From: Paulinella micropora
Lineage: Eukaryota; Cercozoa; Imbricatea; Euglyphida; Paulinellidae
NCBI GenBank assembly: GCA_019918135.1
Contig: WBZZ01000751.1
Location: 50,001 to 114,000, forward strand
Length of the DNA stretch: 64,000 bases
Reading direction: 5' to 3'
The notes below the pieces were generated by a model, which was not told the DNA's origin, searched no databases, and saw only the letters and a list, made by a program, of their open reading frames with translations. Of this stretch, positions 51,740 to 61,143 are shown piece by piece. The translations under genes were made by a program, and so were the position numbers. How positions within the stretch are numbered: position 1 is the first letter of the stretch; each line of letters begins with the position of its first letter.

Positions 51740-52465
51740 TTGTGGAGAGAAGGTGCGGTAGCAAAAAAGAAAGAAGAAGTAGATAAAGCCAAGGAGAACG
51801 AAGAAGAAAATAAAGTAGAACAAGAAAATAATGGAGAGCAAGAAAATAAAGGACGACAAGAAAATAAAGAAGAACCTGTTGTGCAGGAGCCTGAAGATGC
51901 ACAACAAGAGCAAGCAAATATGACTAAAGCAGAAACCGAACCAGAATCAGATGCGGTAGGAATTGGTAAAGTCGGAAAAGGTTTAATGACTAGTGAAATC
52001 AACGACATAATGAAAAAACACGACTGGTATTTGGGAACAATTGCCAGCGATGAAATTCATAGGCTAAATCCAGAAAAAAGAAAGAAATATGGTTTTATTA
52101 TGAATTCTGACCCAAGCAACAAAAAAGGGCAGCACTGGATGGCTATATGGGTAAGTCTAAATAAAGATAGGAGTGTTGAAGTGTATGACCCTTTAGCCGA
52201 ATATCAACCGACGGAAGACTTTCAACAACAAATGAAACGGCTAATAGATAAAAGCCACCCTGATAGTTATTTGTTAATGAAGGTTAATCAAGTTAAACAA
52301 CAATCTGATACAAGCGACACATGCGGATGGCATAGTATGAGATTTTTAATGGAGCGGGCGAAAGGAGTGCGATTTAAGTTTGCCAGTGGCTATACAGATT
52401 TGAAAGAAGAAGAAGCAGAAAAATTAAAATCACAGAATGGGTATGGATTTGACACCTTTTTATGA
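51740..52465 (+). CDS. Maturation cysteine protease (Ulp1/adenain-like), element B
   Basis: 241 residues from the listed start. An acidic, Asn/Gln-rich leader is followed by GLMTSEINDIMKKHDWYLGT, GQHWMAIWVSLNKDRSVEVY (catalytic His and acid), NQVKQQSDTSDTCGWHSMRF (Gln and Cys). All four active-site positions of the C48/C5 type are present. The leader of about 90 residues has no structure and might belong to the preceding ORF. Expected substrate: capsid and core proteins of the same element. Reads through whole. Confidence 0.88.
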   Translation: MWREGAVAKKKEEVDKAKENEEENKVEQENNGEQENKGRQENKEEPVVQEPEDAQQEQANMTKAETEPESDAVGIGKVGKGLMTSEINDIMKKHDWYLGTIASDEIHRLNPEKRKKYGFIMNSDPSNKKGQHWMAIWVSLNKDRSVEVYDPLAEYQPTEDFQQQMKRLIDKSHPDSYLLMKVNQVKQQSDTSDTCGWHSMRFLMERAKGVRFKFASGYTDLKEEEAEKLKSQNGYGFDTFL

Positions 52466-52590
52466 GCATCGCTTTCATTTCATTTTCGCTTGCTCATAAA
52501 AGAATAATATTTTTTATAAAAAAGAAAAAGCGATATTTGTAAAACACACGAGAGTTGCGGTAGCAACGAGAGTGTGGATTTACGAATATC
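52464..52590. repeat. Double-hairpin intergenic module B2 (variant)
   Basis: Hairpin 2 GATATTTGTAAA pairs with TTTACGAATATC and ends two bases before the ATG of the penton-like gene. The first hairpin is degenerate (GAGCA with TGCTC). Element A has the GIY-YIG gene at this junction. Confidence 0.65.
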
Positions 52591-52591
52591 A

Positions 52592-53436
52592 ATGGAGTAT
52601 AAGGGAGGAAGAAGTTCGGGTATTTACTATATCAACAGCAAAAATAGGATAACTGGCACAGACAGCGACTTCACTCACGAAGTCAATATGAAGGGGCTAG
52701 ACAATCCCACACATCGTAAAATTCTTCATATTTATGTGCCGAAATCGTATTACTCTGTGGCTTCATCATATAATACTTTTACATTATCCGAAGACGGGTA
52801 TGAGGCTTTAATTACGATACCTGAGGGAAACTACACAATGAACAATTTAAAAAATAAACTGGCCGAGGTACTGACAACGGAAAGTCCAAATGACTATACT
52901 TATGTTGTCTCAAGCAGCAATACAAACACAGAAGCGGAGGATGGCAAATTAACATTCAGTGTTTCAAATAACGGAGGCGCGCCCCCAGGAGGGGGCGCTC
53001 CACCTCCGGTGGAGCCACAACCGCGGTTTATATTTGATGGTGATACCCGTATTCACGAGGTAATGGGGTTTGATAGAAACTCAACATATTTCTTCGCTAA
53101 TGATTTTATTAAATCGCCAAATGTAATTATTTTAACTGGTGAAAAAACTCTGTATCTTCAATCTGATTTGGTGAATGAAGGTGATAATCATGTGCTTCAA
53201 GAAATATATACAGCCAACGAAATTCCTTTTGGGTCTGTTATCTATGATGGAAGCGGGTCTGAGTATGGACATTGTCCGCTAATTCAAACAATGTATTCAG
53301 GTTTTACTTGACGGACGAAAACGACAAAGCAATTAATCTTAATGGTTTGGGTATTGTTATGACTTTATTAGTTTATCGTGAAACTAATTACTTTAGTTTA
53401 TTTAATTCATTCTTCAATCTGTTGAAATCGCGGTAG
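52592..53436 (+). pseudogene. Penton-like minor capsid protein, element B
   Basis: Start MEYKGGRSSGIYYINSKNRI at 52,592, directly after module B2; the earlier Met lies within the module. Blocks DFTHEVNMKGLDNPTHRKIL, YVPKSYYSVASSYNTFTLSE, RFIFDGDTRIHEVMGFDRNS, QEIYTANEIPFGSVIYDGSG and INLNGLGIVMTLLVYRETNY. A Gly/Pro insert (GGAPPGGGAPPPVEPQPR) encoded by a GC-rich mini-palindrome near 52,975-53,015 is absent from element A. Beta-rich; role inferred from place before the major capsid gene. Degraded. Confidence 0.65.
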
Positions 53437-53518
53437 ATTAATTAATTTTGATTTAATTATTTTTTTCTATAGATATATTCTCGTAATTATTTAACTATCT
53501 ATTCACTACGTCAAAAAA

Positions 53519-55222
53519 ATGCCTGTCCAATACGGAGGAAAACTCACACATAGCCAAAGCGAACTTATCCGCGGTAAGTATTCGCTTAACAAACTTACTG
53601 CCCGCAAAAGTCTTGCGGTTGTGCCGATTACCACCGTGGGGGGAATTGAATCAACTTTTGAAATTCCAACTCGTCCTTTGAACCTTGCGAGGTCTGTGTT
53701 GCGATTTACCTACACACCAACTCGGGCTGGTGCTGGTGGAAGATGTAATCGAATTCCAATGGACTGCCTACCGATGATTAAGACGATTGAACTGCGAAGC
53801 CGAAGCGGTCAGTATCTGTGTAATCTTCAACATGTGGGAAATTACACTAAGATGATTTGGAAGCCTGAGATTTCTTATGATAGATTTATGGCTTTGGATA
53901 ACCACGGGGCTGGGTCTGGTTATGGTGCTATGCTTCAAAAGTGTAATGTTGATCATCGTGCTACAACCGCCTTTAATGCTAACGTGTTTGCTGGCCAACA
54001 AGCAAGTGCTGCACCAGTAGAACGCCTCATAAACGCTGCAGTGGTTCAATGCCACATGCACGTCCGCCCCCGCAATGACGATCCTCGAGGCCCCCCGATC
54101 CCGTCGCTCAGCCGATGCCGGTACCCAATGCGTCTCCGGAGGCTCCCTGTTCATTATCCCCACATATTAATAACGAATCGGGTCATCGCTGCACAGGTAA
54201 TACGCATCTCCGTTGCGGCAAGTATTAATAACGATGCCAATCTTCAAGCAACATTGAATGTTTATGGTAATGCTATCGCAGGAGCAATTTCCCCACCATC
54301 TGTCAATGCTCGTCGTCATAATGATTTGCTCATCGCTAACGGAACTGGTGCTGCCTCTGTTGTAAATGTCTCTTATGAGGAGGCTAAGTATTTTGAAGGT
54401 GGAGCCAAAAACACCGAAACTCCTGTTATCAATGTGTCTATTCCTCTGGGTATGCTTTTTGGAACCATTTTTGAAATTGATAAGACTATTGGTTTTAATA
54501 ATTAACTTGATTTGAGGATTGTGTGGGAGGGAACCCAGAAAACCATATTTTATGGAACTGATGCCCTTAGTGTTGCAGCAGGAGCAACGATGACCGCAGC
54601 ACCCGCAGAGGTTTCCAACCTTAACTTATTTCTCGCCGTTGAAACTGACCCTAATGTTATCTTGGGAGTTCAACAGAAGATCGCGGGTGAAGGCTTTTCA
54701 TTCAAGACTGAATACCCCATCTCTTGGAAGACCAATCTCGCGGGTGGCACTCAGTCATTTGTTTTGAAGATGAACCGCTCGCAGGGTAAGAGAATTCGCC
54801 GAATTTACACTAGTGAATTTAATAATACTGAAACTTCAAATACCGCATTTGATTGCGATAACAGAGCACAGGCTAAGATTACTTCTTATTACACTACTTT
54901 GGATAGTAATAGAATTCAGCAGTTTGATATCGCTTGCGCCCGCGATGAAGACTATATGCTTTTGAAGGAAAAGGTAAAGGGCTCCGCTATTTTGAACTCT
55001 AATGTGTATAAGTATAACTGGTTCCACGTTGATTTCTGGGATCACAACCGCCCACTTTATGACAAGAGAGAAGAAGAGGGTTATGAAGTGGCTGGTCTGT
55101 CTTTAGACACCGAACGGAGGTATGAATGGAGTGCTGAGGGAGCAGTCCAATTGAATTATTATACTTATGCTATTCTTCAGAGGACTATTGTTGTTAAGGG
55201 AATTGAAATCCTTATGTCGTAG
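53519..55222 (+). pseudogene. Major capsid protein (double jelly roll), element B
   Basis: MPVQYGGKLTHSQSELIRGK, STFEIPTRPLNLARSVLRFT, GQYLCNLQHVGNYTKMIWKP, GSGYGAMLQKCNVDHRATTA, NVSIPLGMLFGTIFEIDKTI, LRIVWEGTQKTIFYGTDALS, RRIYTSEFNNTETSNTAFDC, SNVYKYNWFHVDFWDHNRPL. Full length of the Polinton capsid family, clearly homologous to 33,730-35,210. A GC-rich patch of about 190 bases (54,030-54,220) within the gene has foreign composition. Upstream box ATTTTTTTCTATAGATATAT. Degraded. Confidence 0.9.
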
Positions 55223-55224
55223 AT

Positions 55225-55404
55225 GATATTTTATTCACAAATCTTTTTTCAAAAGAAGGTTCATAAAACATCGAATGTTATTAAAGTAAAAAAAATTAAT
55301 AGATTAAATATTTTTTTATTAGTATAATATAGGAAAAACGACGTTTGAGAATATAGCGAGATATCTCAAATATATTTGAAATTGGAGTGAAATTCTCAAA
55401 TGTC
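55225..55404. repeat. Double-hairpin intergenic module B3
   Basis: Hairpin 1: GATATTTTAT with ATAAAACATC. Hairpin 2: GACGTTTGAGAAT with ATTCTCAAATGTC, whose last bases include the ATG of the next gene. The loop holds the palindrome TCTCAAATATATTTGA, also found in the TIR of element B. Confidence 0.7.
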
Positions 55405-56635
55405 CCACCAGAGAAATTTAATCACACAAAATCCAGACGAAAAGTTTGTAAATGTCAAAGTCGGATATGATGGACGCATTGAAACTAATCAAATGAAGAC
55501 TGCTTTTGGTGAAACCCTAATCAGTTCCTTAACACCAGTATTACAGGAAATCTTTCCATATACCATTAATACACGGATATGGACATTAACAGAAACGACC
55601 GTTTCATTTCTGAATAATATGGCGGAATTGAAAACGACTGCTGATGCTACCGCTGATGCTAGTATGGTAAGCAAAAGAAAAATAAAATATCGCACTGGTA
55701 TGGGTGTTGTAGCCCGCTTCACTGCTTTATGGACAACTGACGAAACCGAAGATTATTATTCGTGGATAGGTATCGGAGATAACGAATTACTTAATGGTTT
55801 CTACTTTTACAAGACTAGAGATGAAGGAATGTGTATTCTACATTGCAAAGGAGGAACCCCAAGCATATTTTATCAAGCGTACTGGGATGACCCGTGCGAC
55901 GGAACAGGAGATATGCCAGTATTAGACTGGACGAAGGGAAATGTATTTCAAATTCAATTTCAATATTTAGGCTTTGGTACTATTAAGTTTTATATTGAAC
56001 ATCCAAAGACAGGCGAATTTCAGTTAGTCCATACGATTAAGTATGCGAATACCAACTCGGGTGTCAGTCTGAGGAATACTACATTGCCATTTGTAGCACG
56101 AATTGTTCATAATAATGCTGGAGTTGGAATACAAAGACTGAAGACAGCCAGTTGTAGTTTGTTTCTTGAGGGAACCAACACTATTAATACAAGTATTACA
56201 AATACGGCGGAAGGGAGTGAAGCAGGTAATATAACTGAAAGCCCCGTTTTAAGTATCAGGAATAAAGCACAATACAATAATAGCCTAACCAACTATTCAA
56301 ATGTTTTTCCATCTTTGATAAGTATTACAAATGAAGATAGTAAGTCTAATATTGTAAGAATGGTATTGAACGGAACACTGACGGGGGCGGGTTTTGTTGA
56401 TGTTGATGCCAAAACTTCAATTGTAGATACAGACACAAAAGCAACTGCGATTGCGAACGGAACAACAATTTTTAAGATTTATGTTAATGCGACCTCAACT
56501 CAACAAATTAATCTCAGAACTTATGATATTCAATTAACCCCGAACGATATTTTGCCATTCACACAAAAGGCTGTGTCGGCAGGCGGGTCGGGTAATGGTA
56601 TTAATGTTATTGCTAACTTTATAGAAGACCAGTGA
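55400..56635 (+). CDS. Second virion-type structural protein, element B
   Basis: 411 residues, reads through whole. MSHQRNLITQNPDEKFVNVK, KIKYRTGMGVVARFTALWTT, YSWIGIGDNELLNGFYFYKT, VFQIQFQYLGFGTIKFYIEH, GEFQLVHTIKYANTNSGVSL, a Thr/Asn/Ser-rich beta region, and an end LTPNDILPFTQKAVSAGGSG. The YLGFG-x-I-x-FYIEHPKTGEF core looks like a beta-sandwich strand pair. No signal peptide or membrane segment. Next to the major capsid gene and conserved in both elements, so a virion component is likely; exact role unknown. Its start codon lies in module B3 and its TGA stop is the first codon of module B4. Confidence 0.7.
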   Translation: MSHQRNLITQNPDEKFVNVKVGYDGRIETNQMKTAFGETLISSLTPVLQEIFPYTINTRIWTLTETTVSFLNNMAELKTTADATADASMVSKRKIKYRTGMGVVARFTALWTTDETEDYYSWIGIGDNELLNGFYFYKTRDEGMCILHCKGGTPSIFYQAYWDDPCDGTGDMPVLDWTKGNVFQIQFQYLGFGTIKFYIEHPKTGEFQLVHTIKYANTNSGVSLRNTTLPFVARIVHNNAGVGIQRLKTASCSLFLEGTNTINTSITNTAEGSEAGNITESPVLSIRNKAQYNNSLTNYSNVFPSLISITNEDSKSNIVRMVLNGTLTGAGFVDVDAKTSIVDTDTKATAIANGTTIFKIYVNATSTQQINLRTYDIQLTPNDILPFTQKAVSAGGSGNGINVIANFIEDQ

Positions 56636-56828
56636 TATTTGAGAGTTGTGCTTCTATCTGGCTAGTCGCCAGATTTCTCGCTATGGATTCAACAAGTTGA
56701 ATCTATAATCTCAAACATCGTAAACAGACAAAAAAATTAAAAATGCGATACGATGTTTATCAATATCTCAAACAAGTTTGAGATTACGAGTATGAGCAAA
56801 GCGAATGAGAGTGAAGTTGATAAATATC
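56633..56828. repeat. Double-hairpin intergenic module B4
   Basis: Hairpin 1: GATATTTGAGA with (T)CTCAAACATC. Hairpin 2: GATGTTTATCAA with TTGATAAATATC, with an inner palindrome ATCTCAAACAAGTTTGAGAT. It sits between convergent genes, its terminal TGA being the stop of the gene to the left. Confidence 0.8.
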
Positions 56829-56830
56829 AT

Positions 56831-57241
56831 TTACTTTATTTTTTTGTATCTTTCTTTTATAACACGAATAACATCGCTCGCTTTCCTTGATATACATCCT
56901 TCTTCTGTACATACTTCGTCTGTAGCATTCGCTGTATCACCTACGGAGATAGCATTCGCTATATCTTCACCAACATTAGCCTTTATTTCGGTAATTCCAG
57001 TTTCTTTTAAATCTGCTGTCTTAAAAGGTGTGCTTTCTTCTTTATCCGTTATGGCAAATGTTGATTTATCTTGCAATGGTGGTATAACCACTTTTACGTT
57101 ATCAACATTTGGCTTGTATTGTTCACAGAAAGAAACAATGTCAGGTTTAGTCCATTTAATTGTTGGCTTTTTAATTTTAATGTCAAGGCTCCATTTTTCA
57201 ATTTCATTCAAGTAGTCCTGTTTGGTTGACAGGTCAGTCAT
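56831..57241 (-). CDS. Unknown replication-block protein, element B
   Basis: 136 residues, reads through whole: MTDLSTKQDYLNEIEKWSLD, KIKKPTIKWTKPDIVSFCEQ, DNVKVVIPPLQDKSTFAITD, ITEIKANVGEDIANAISVGD, ending ISRKASDVIRVIKERYKKIK. The N-terminal half is well conserved with 36,652-37,086; the C-terminal Cys cluster is reduced. The segment GEDIANAISVGDTANATDE is encoded by two mini-palindromes (tagcattcgcta type) at the position where element A has a different palindrome. Confidence 0.6.
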   Translation of the reverse strand: MTDLSTKQDYLNEIEKWSLDIKIKKPTIKWTKPDIVSFCEQYKPNVDNVKVVIPPLQDKSTFAITDKEESTPFKTADLKETGITEIKANVGEDIANAISVGDTANATDEVCTEEGCISRKASDVIRVIKERYKKIK

Positions 57242-57268
57242 TGATATATATAAAGTAAATATTAATTT

Positions 57269-57697
57269 TTATTGTAAATATTTTTTTACTTCACTTTTAA
57301 TGTTCGTAAATTTCTCAAACCACGGCTGTTTCATAACCCATTCAAGGTATGGTTTATCAATAACCGCTACATCTTTAATTTTCTTACCTTTATACTTACC
57401 AAATGGAAAAATATCCCTTGGCTTTCCTTCCTTTCTCTTTTCAATCGCATTAATTTCTTCATCAATTATCTGTTGCACATCTTTTACTGAAAGGAATTCC
57501 TTCTTCTTCTCAATTGAAAGTTTTTCAAACTTCTCACATAGTCTGGTTAGGGTTGTCGTTGGTATAGTATAGGGTATATACTTTATAGAAAAAAAATTAA
57601 TTATTGACATTAATATAGGAGCGGATATGGAAGCCGTGCGGGATACTATCATTATCTGTGTAGAAGTCTCGCCCACACCATCGCGATTTATTAACAA
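57269..57697 (-). CDS. ExoX C-terminal-like small protein, element B
   Basis: The conserved part begins at TTTLTRLCEKFEKLSIEKKK (about 57,555) and contains VKDVQQIIDEEINAIEKRKE, IFPFGKYKGKKIKDVAVIDK and PYLEWVMKQPWFEKFTNIKS. FGKYKGKKI...D-x-PYLEW is the ExoX-C signature. The first 45 residues of the open frame overlap the polymerase end and are probably not translated; no ATG is near the conserved start, so initiation is unclear. Confidence 0.65.
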   Translation of the reverse strand: MLINRDGVGETSTQIMIVSRTASISAPILMSIINFFSIKYIPYTIPTTTLTRLCEKFEKLSIEKKKEFLSVKDVQQIIDEEINAIEKRKEGKPRDIFPFGKYKGKKIKDVAVIDKPYLEWVMKQPWFEKFTNIKSEVKKYLQ

Positions 57698-60509
57698 CTT
57701 TTACTACATTCTTTTGGTGTTGTATGCTAAAGTGTTCAATGTGTTGTTGTTTGCTGTTTCTGTTCGTGTGTATCTTGTTCATTATGAAGTCTCTTGTGTT
57801 TGTTAGGCTTTCGCCCTTGTCCATTAAGTCATATGAAGCTGGGTTTAATTTCTTTAAGTCTAAGCCTTTACCTCTGAAATGGAAGTCTGTTTCCTTATCG
57901 TCCTTCTTTACATACTCCAACATATATAACTTGGGTGCTATCCATAAACATTTTATAATTTTGCAATCAGTTCCAAGGTCATCATCCATTCCGCCGATTG
58001 ATTTATCTCTAAATCTCTTTATCCGTTCAATGTTTCTCACATGACTTTGGATGCTGTCTGTATCCGTATAATAATAATCATTGTCGGGGTTGTTGTCTGG
58101 GTTAGCCTCAGTCATATACTTATACATAATTCGTCGGCTGTATGCTAATATGAAGGCTCCATATTGTGTAGGTTTTGTAATTTTTTCTTCTATTAATTGT
58201 TCGTCGCGGGGGGTTCCTGTAATAAGCCATAATTCATCATTCGCCTAATCAAATTTCTCAATATCGGTTATCACGTGTTTAGCCCAGAATTTCCAGTATT
58301 CGTGATTTTTAGAAATATATTTACTCACTGAGTTTATCGGTCTTGAATTGTCTTCCCGTATAAAGTATTTATAAACAACTTCGCTAATAGATATTGTGGA
58401 GTGCCTTTCTTTGAGTTTTGCTTTTCTTGAATAAGTCTAATATATAATCTTTAAATACTGGTTCTGCTCCCTCTGTGTAATAGCCACGATTAATTTTTAC
58501 TTGATATCCCAAATTAATCATATACTCAATATCAACACTTGTGAGCCATTGGTCTTTCATGTCCCTTAATTCCCACTTTAAACAACCTTTGCTATCACGG
58601 AATGGCACTCGCGGGTGTAAAAGGTTTTTTGGTGATATGTAATCAACATTCCATATACCTAATTTATCCAACATTTTTTCTGTTGGTTTGTCGTGTTCTA
58701 TTATTTCACCAGTCATAAATAATTCAAGCATCGCAGTTGGATAGTGAGACTACATCCGCATCAATGAGATAATCAACAATCTCATCAAAACTTATTTCAC
58801 CTCTTTTATATTTTTCATATTGCTCAGAGATAAATCTTCTTTTGCTTGGGTAAGTTCTAGCACTTATACCGCTCTTCTAAAGTCTCTTTCTTGTTCTAAT
58901 TTTGGAAGATAGATTTTGTATTTTTTTGCCAATTTTCTTTTTCCATAAATTGAATGTAAGAGATGAAGTAGAGATAAACTTTGTTATATTAGTTTTATGT
59001 TCGTTGAATGTCTGTTTATTAAGTGTGTCGTGTAATTCGTTTAGCCCAATTACATCCTTTTCTAAATACGCTAAACATTCTTTTTTGGTTTCCTCGTCAA
59101 TCTCTTCCCATCGCTTCGCTTTGCTATGGTCAAAATCTCCTTTCAAAACATTACAACATAATGTTTCAAGGTTCTTTTTAATGCTCCCTTCAGTGTGCTT
59201 ACACATATCCCAAAATTTTATGTTTTTGTATTCCAATGAGATAATAGCCTCATTATTAATCAAAGTAGTATCTTTTATTTTTCTTTTGATAAATTCTTTT
59301 TGAAGAAAGTAGTGCTCAAACTTACTACCATTAAAAGCATTAACATATAATGTCGCTTCTGGATTTTTGTTTTTTAATTCTTCCGCATGTTCAAAGATAA
59401 TATCTATTAATTTTGAAATACAATTATCACCAGCGACATATTTAAAACCAATATCTGCAAGTGTATAAACTGCTATATAAGGTGTGTGCAATTCTTGTTG
59501 ATTTGTAAATGTCTCAAGGTCATAATGAAAAACCTCATCTTTATTGTTGTATTTCATTTCAACAAATCTAGTTAATAATTTTCTTTTGTTTTTAAACATC
59601 GCATCCACATATGATTGTCTATCTTCATTACAAGTATGTTTATCAAAGTATGTTTTATAACAATCGGAGCATTTCCTTATTATAAACCCTAAAAATGATT
59701 TTCTTTGAGATAACAAAGCACATCTGCAGTAATTAAAGGGTCTCCAAAGTTTTTTAAAGTTTGTTTTGTTGTCACGTCAGTTATTTCAAAATACTTGTCT
59801 TCAAAACAATATTTTTTTAATATTTCAAAACCAACCGAGAAAGGTATGAACGAATTATGTTCAAGATTAAATTCTTTTCTAATTTCATTACACTTGTTTT
59901 TGTTAATATCAAATTTTAATATCTTTTTATTGGCTTGAAAGAAACAATTATTACCTCTACTTCGTGGATTAATATGTATTCCTTCATCTGTTCTATGTTT
60001 TTTATCACTTCCTGAAGTATTGCATCCGCCTCCGTTTTCTTGGATAATTTCAATTCTAATAAGATGAATAAATCAGTCATATCCGTTAGCACTGGCTTCA
60101 ATATTTCCTCATTAAATAGATAAATGGCATTAAATAAATTTTCAACATCCTTTATCTTTACTGCATTGAAAGTTTGTAATTTAAATCACTTTTCGTCATT
60201 AATGTCCGTATTATAAGAAAATTTGACGTGAATACTTGCTTCCTTTGTCATACCTCTGCTTCTAGCGTCTTTTACTGCTCTCATAATATGAAATTCAATC
60301 GCATCCATATCATAAAAATTTACATCTAGTTTTCTAAGAGTGTATGTATATGAATTTAAGGTTCTATTTCGCTTTGGTCTTAATTCAATAAGTTTTACTT
60401 CCCGTCGTCTTGGTTCGCTTGTCTCAGTTTCGCGTAAATGCGCTCTAGTTTTCAATAGTTCCCTCACATTTTCGCTCGGTCTTGGTGCTGATGGTAAGGG
60501 TGGTGGCAT
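57606..60509 (-). pseudogene. Protein-primed DNA polymerase B, element B
   Basis: Same architecture as element A: MPPPLPSAPRPSENVRELLK at the start, LDVNFYDMDAIEFHIMRAVK, DEVFHYDLETFTNQQELHTP (Exo I), TLYVNAFNGSKFEHYFLQKE (Exo II), ECLAYLEKDVIGLNELHDTL (Exo III type), SKGCLKWELRDMKDQWLTSV, NDYYYTDTDSIQSHVRNIER (motif C) and FHFRGKGLDLKKLNPASYDL. None of the RPE-like palindromes of element A is present. Expected to copy the linear element from its TIRs. Degraded. Confidence 0.92.
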
Positions 60510-60541
60510 TATATCAATGGGATATAAAATATTAGAAAAAT

Positions 60542-60664
60542 ATTAAATTGTTTTACCGATATATATATAAATATAAATTATCTACCTTTAACATAAAATT
60601 CATTCATAAGTTGAGTTAACATAATTCAACTTAATTATAAAACAATAATTTTTTGTTTTTTGTT
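60542..60664. promoter_or_regulatory. AT-rich intergenic region upstream of polymerase B, element B
   Basis: Contains TATATATATA-type words and runs of T/A, like the corresponding 40,560-40,680 of element A. A bidirectional spacing role is not expected since both neighbours read left; promoter for polymerase B likely. Confidence 0.35.
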
Positions 60665-60841
60665 TTATACTCCTCTCGCCTTCATTTCTTCATATTCCTT
60701 AAGTTTTCTATTCCGTTCTTTTAATTGCTCCTTCCTCTTTTGGTTAATTTCATCCTTATTTCTCTTATAATATGCGAGAGCCTTTTCGGAGTTAGCCTTT
60801 CGTTTGTCCTCTGGTGTGAGATATTTCTTGTGTCTCCCCAT
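60665..60841 (-). CDS. Small basic MGRHKKY protein, element B
   Basis: 58 residues from MGRHKKYLTPEDKRKANSEK, continuing ALAYYKRNKDEINQKRKEQL and NRKLKEYEEMKARGV. An upstream Met would add 13 hydrophobic residues from AT-rich spacer and is unlikely; the element A homologue starts at the same MGRHKKY. Probably nucleic-acid-binding, by charge. Confidence 0.6.
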   Translation of the reverse strand: MGRHKKYLTPEDKRKANSEKALAYYKRNKDEINQKRKEQLKERNRKLKEYEEMKARGV

Positions 60842-60897
60842 GGTATATATTATTAGTAATATAATTTTACTGTTTAACATAAAATTAATTATTATTA

Positions 60898-61128
60898 TTA
60901 TAACAAATCATAATATCTATCTATGTCGTCATTTCTGCGAATTATGCGGACAACTTTATGGCCACCTACCATAATCTCATCTCTCTCCGCGAAGAAATCT
61001 CTATGAAAATCTGATTTTTCGTGTGTATATTTGCTGTATATTCCGATGGTCTTACCACATACACAAGTATATTTCTGTTTTCTTCTTTCTTTGATATATT
61101 CCGCTTTCTTCTGTTTGCGAGTATCCAT
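60898..61128 (-). CDS. CVCGK zinc-finger-like protein, element B
   Basis: 76 residues, whole: MDTRKQKKAEYIKERRKQKY, TCVCGKTIGIYSKYTHEKSD, FHRDFFAERDEIMVGGHKVV. Cys-x-Cys-G and His-x5-His (THEKSDFH) spacing gives a single compact zinc-binding site of the kind seen in small nucleocytoplasmic virus and GIY-YIG-associated proteins. Same C-terminal motif type as the GIY-YIG genes of both elements (CECGV...H...H), suggesting a shared module. Last gene before the right TIR. Confidence 0.6.
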   Translation of the reverse strand: MDTRKQKKAEYIKERRKQKYTCVCGKTIGIYSKYTHEKSDFHRDFFAERDEIMVGGHKVVRIIRRNDDIDRYYDLL

Positions 61129-61143
61129 TTATATTAATGTTCT

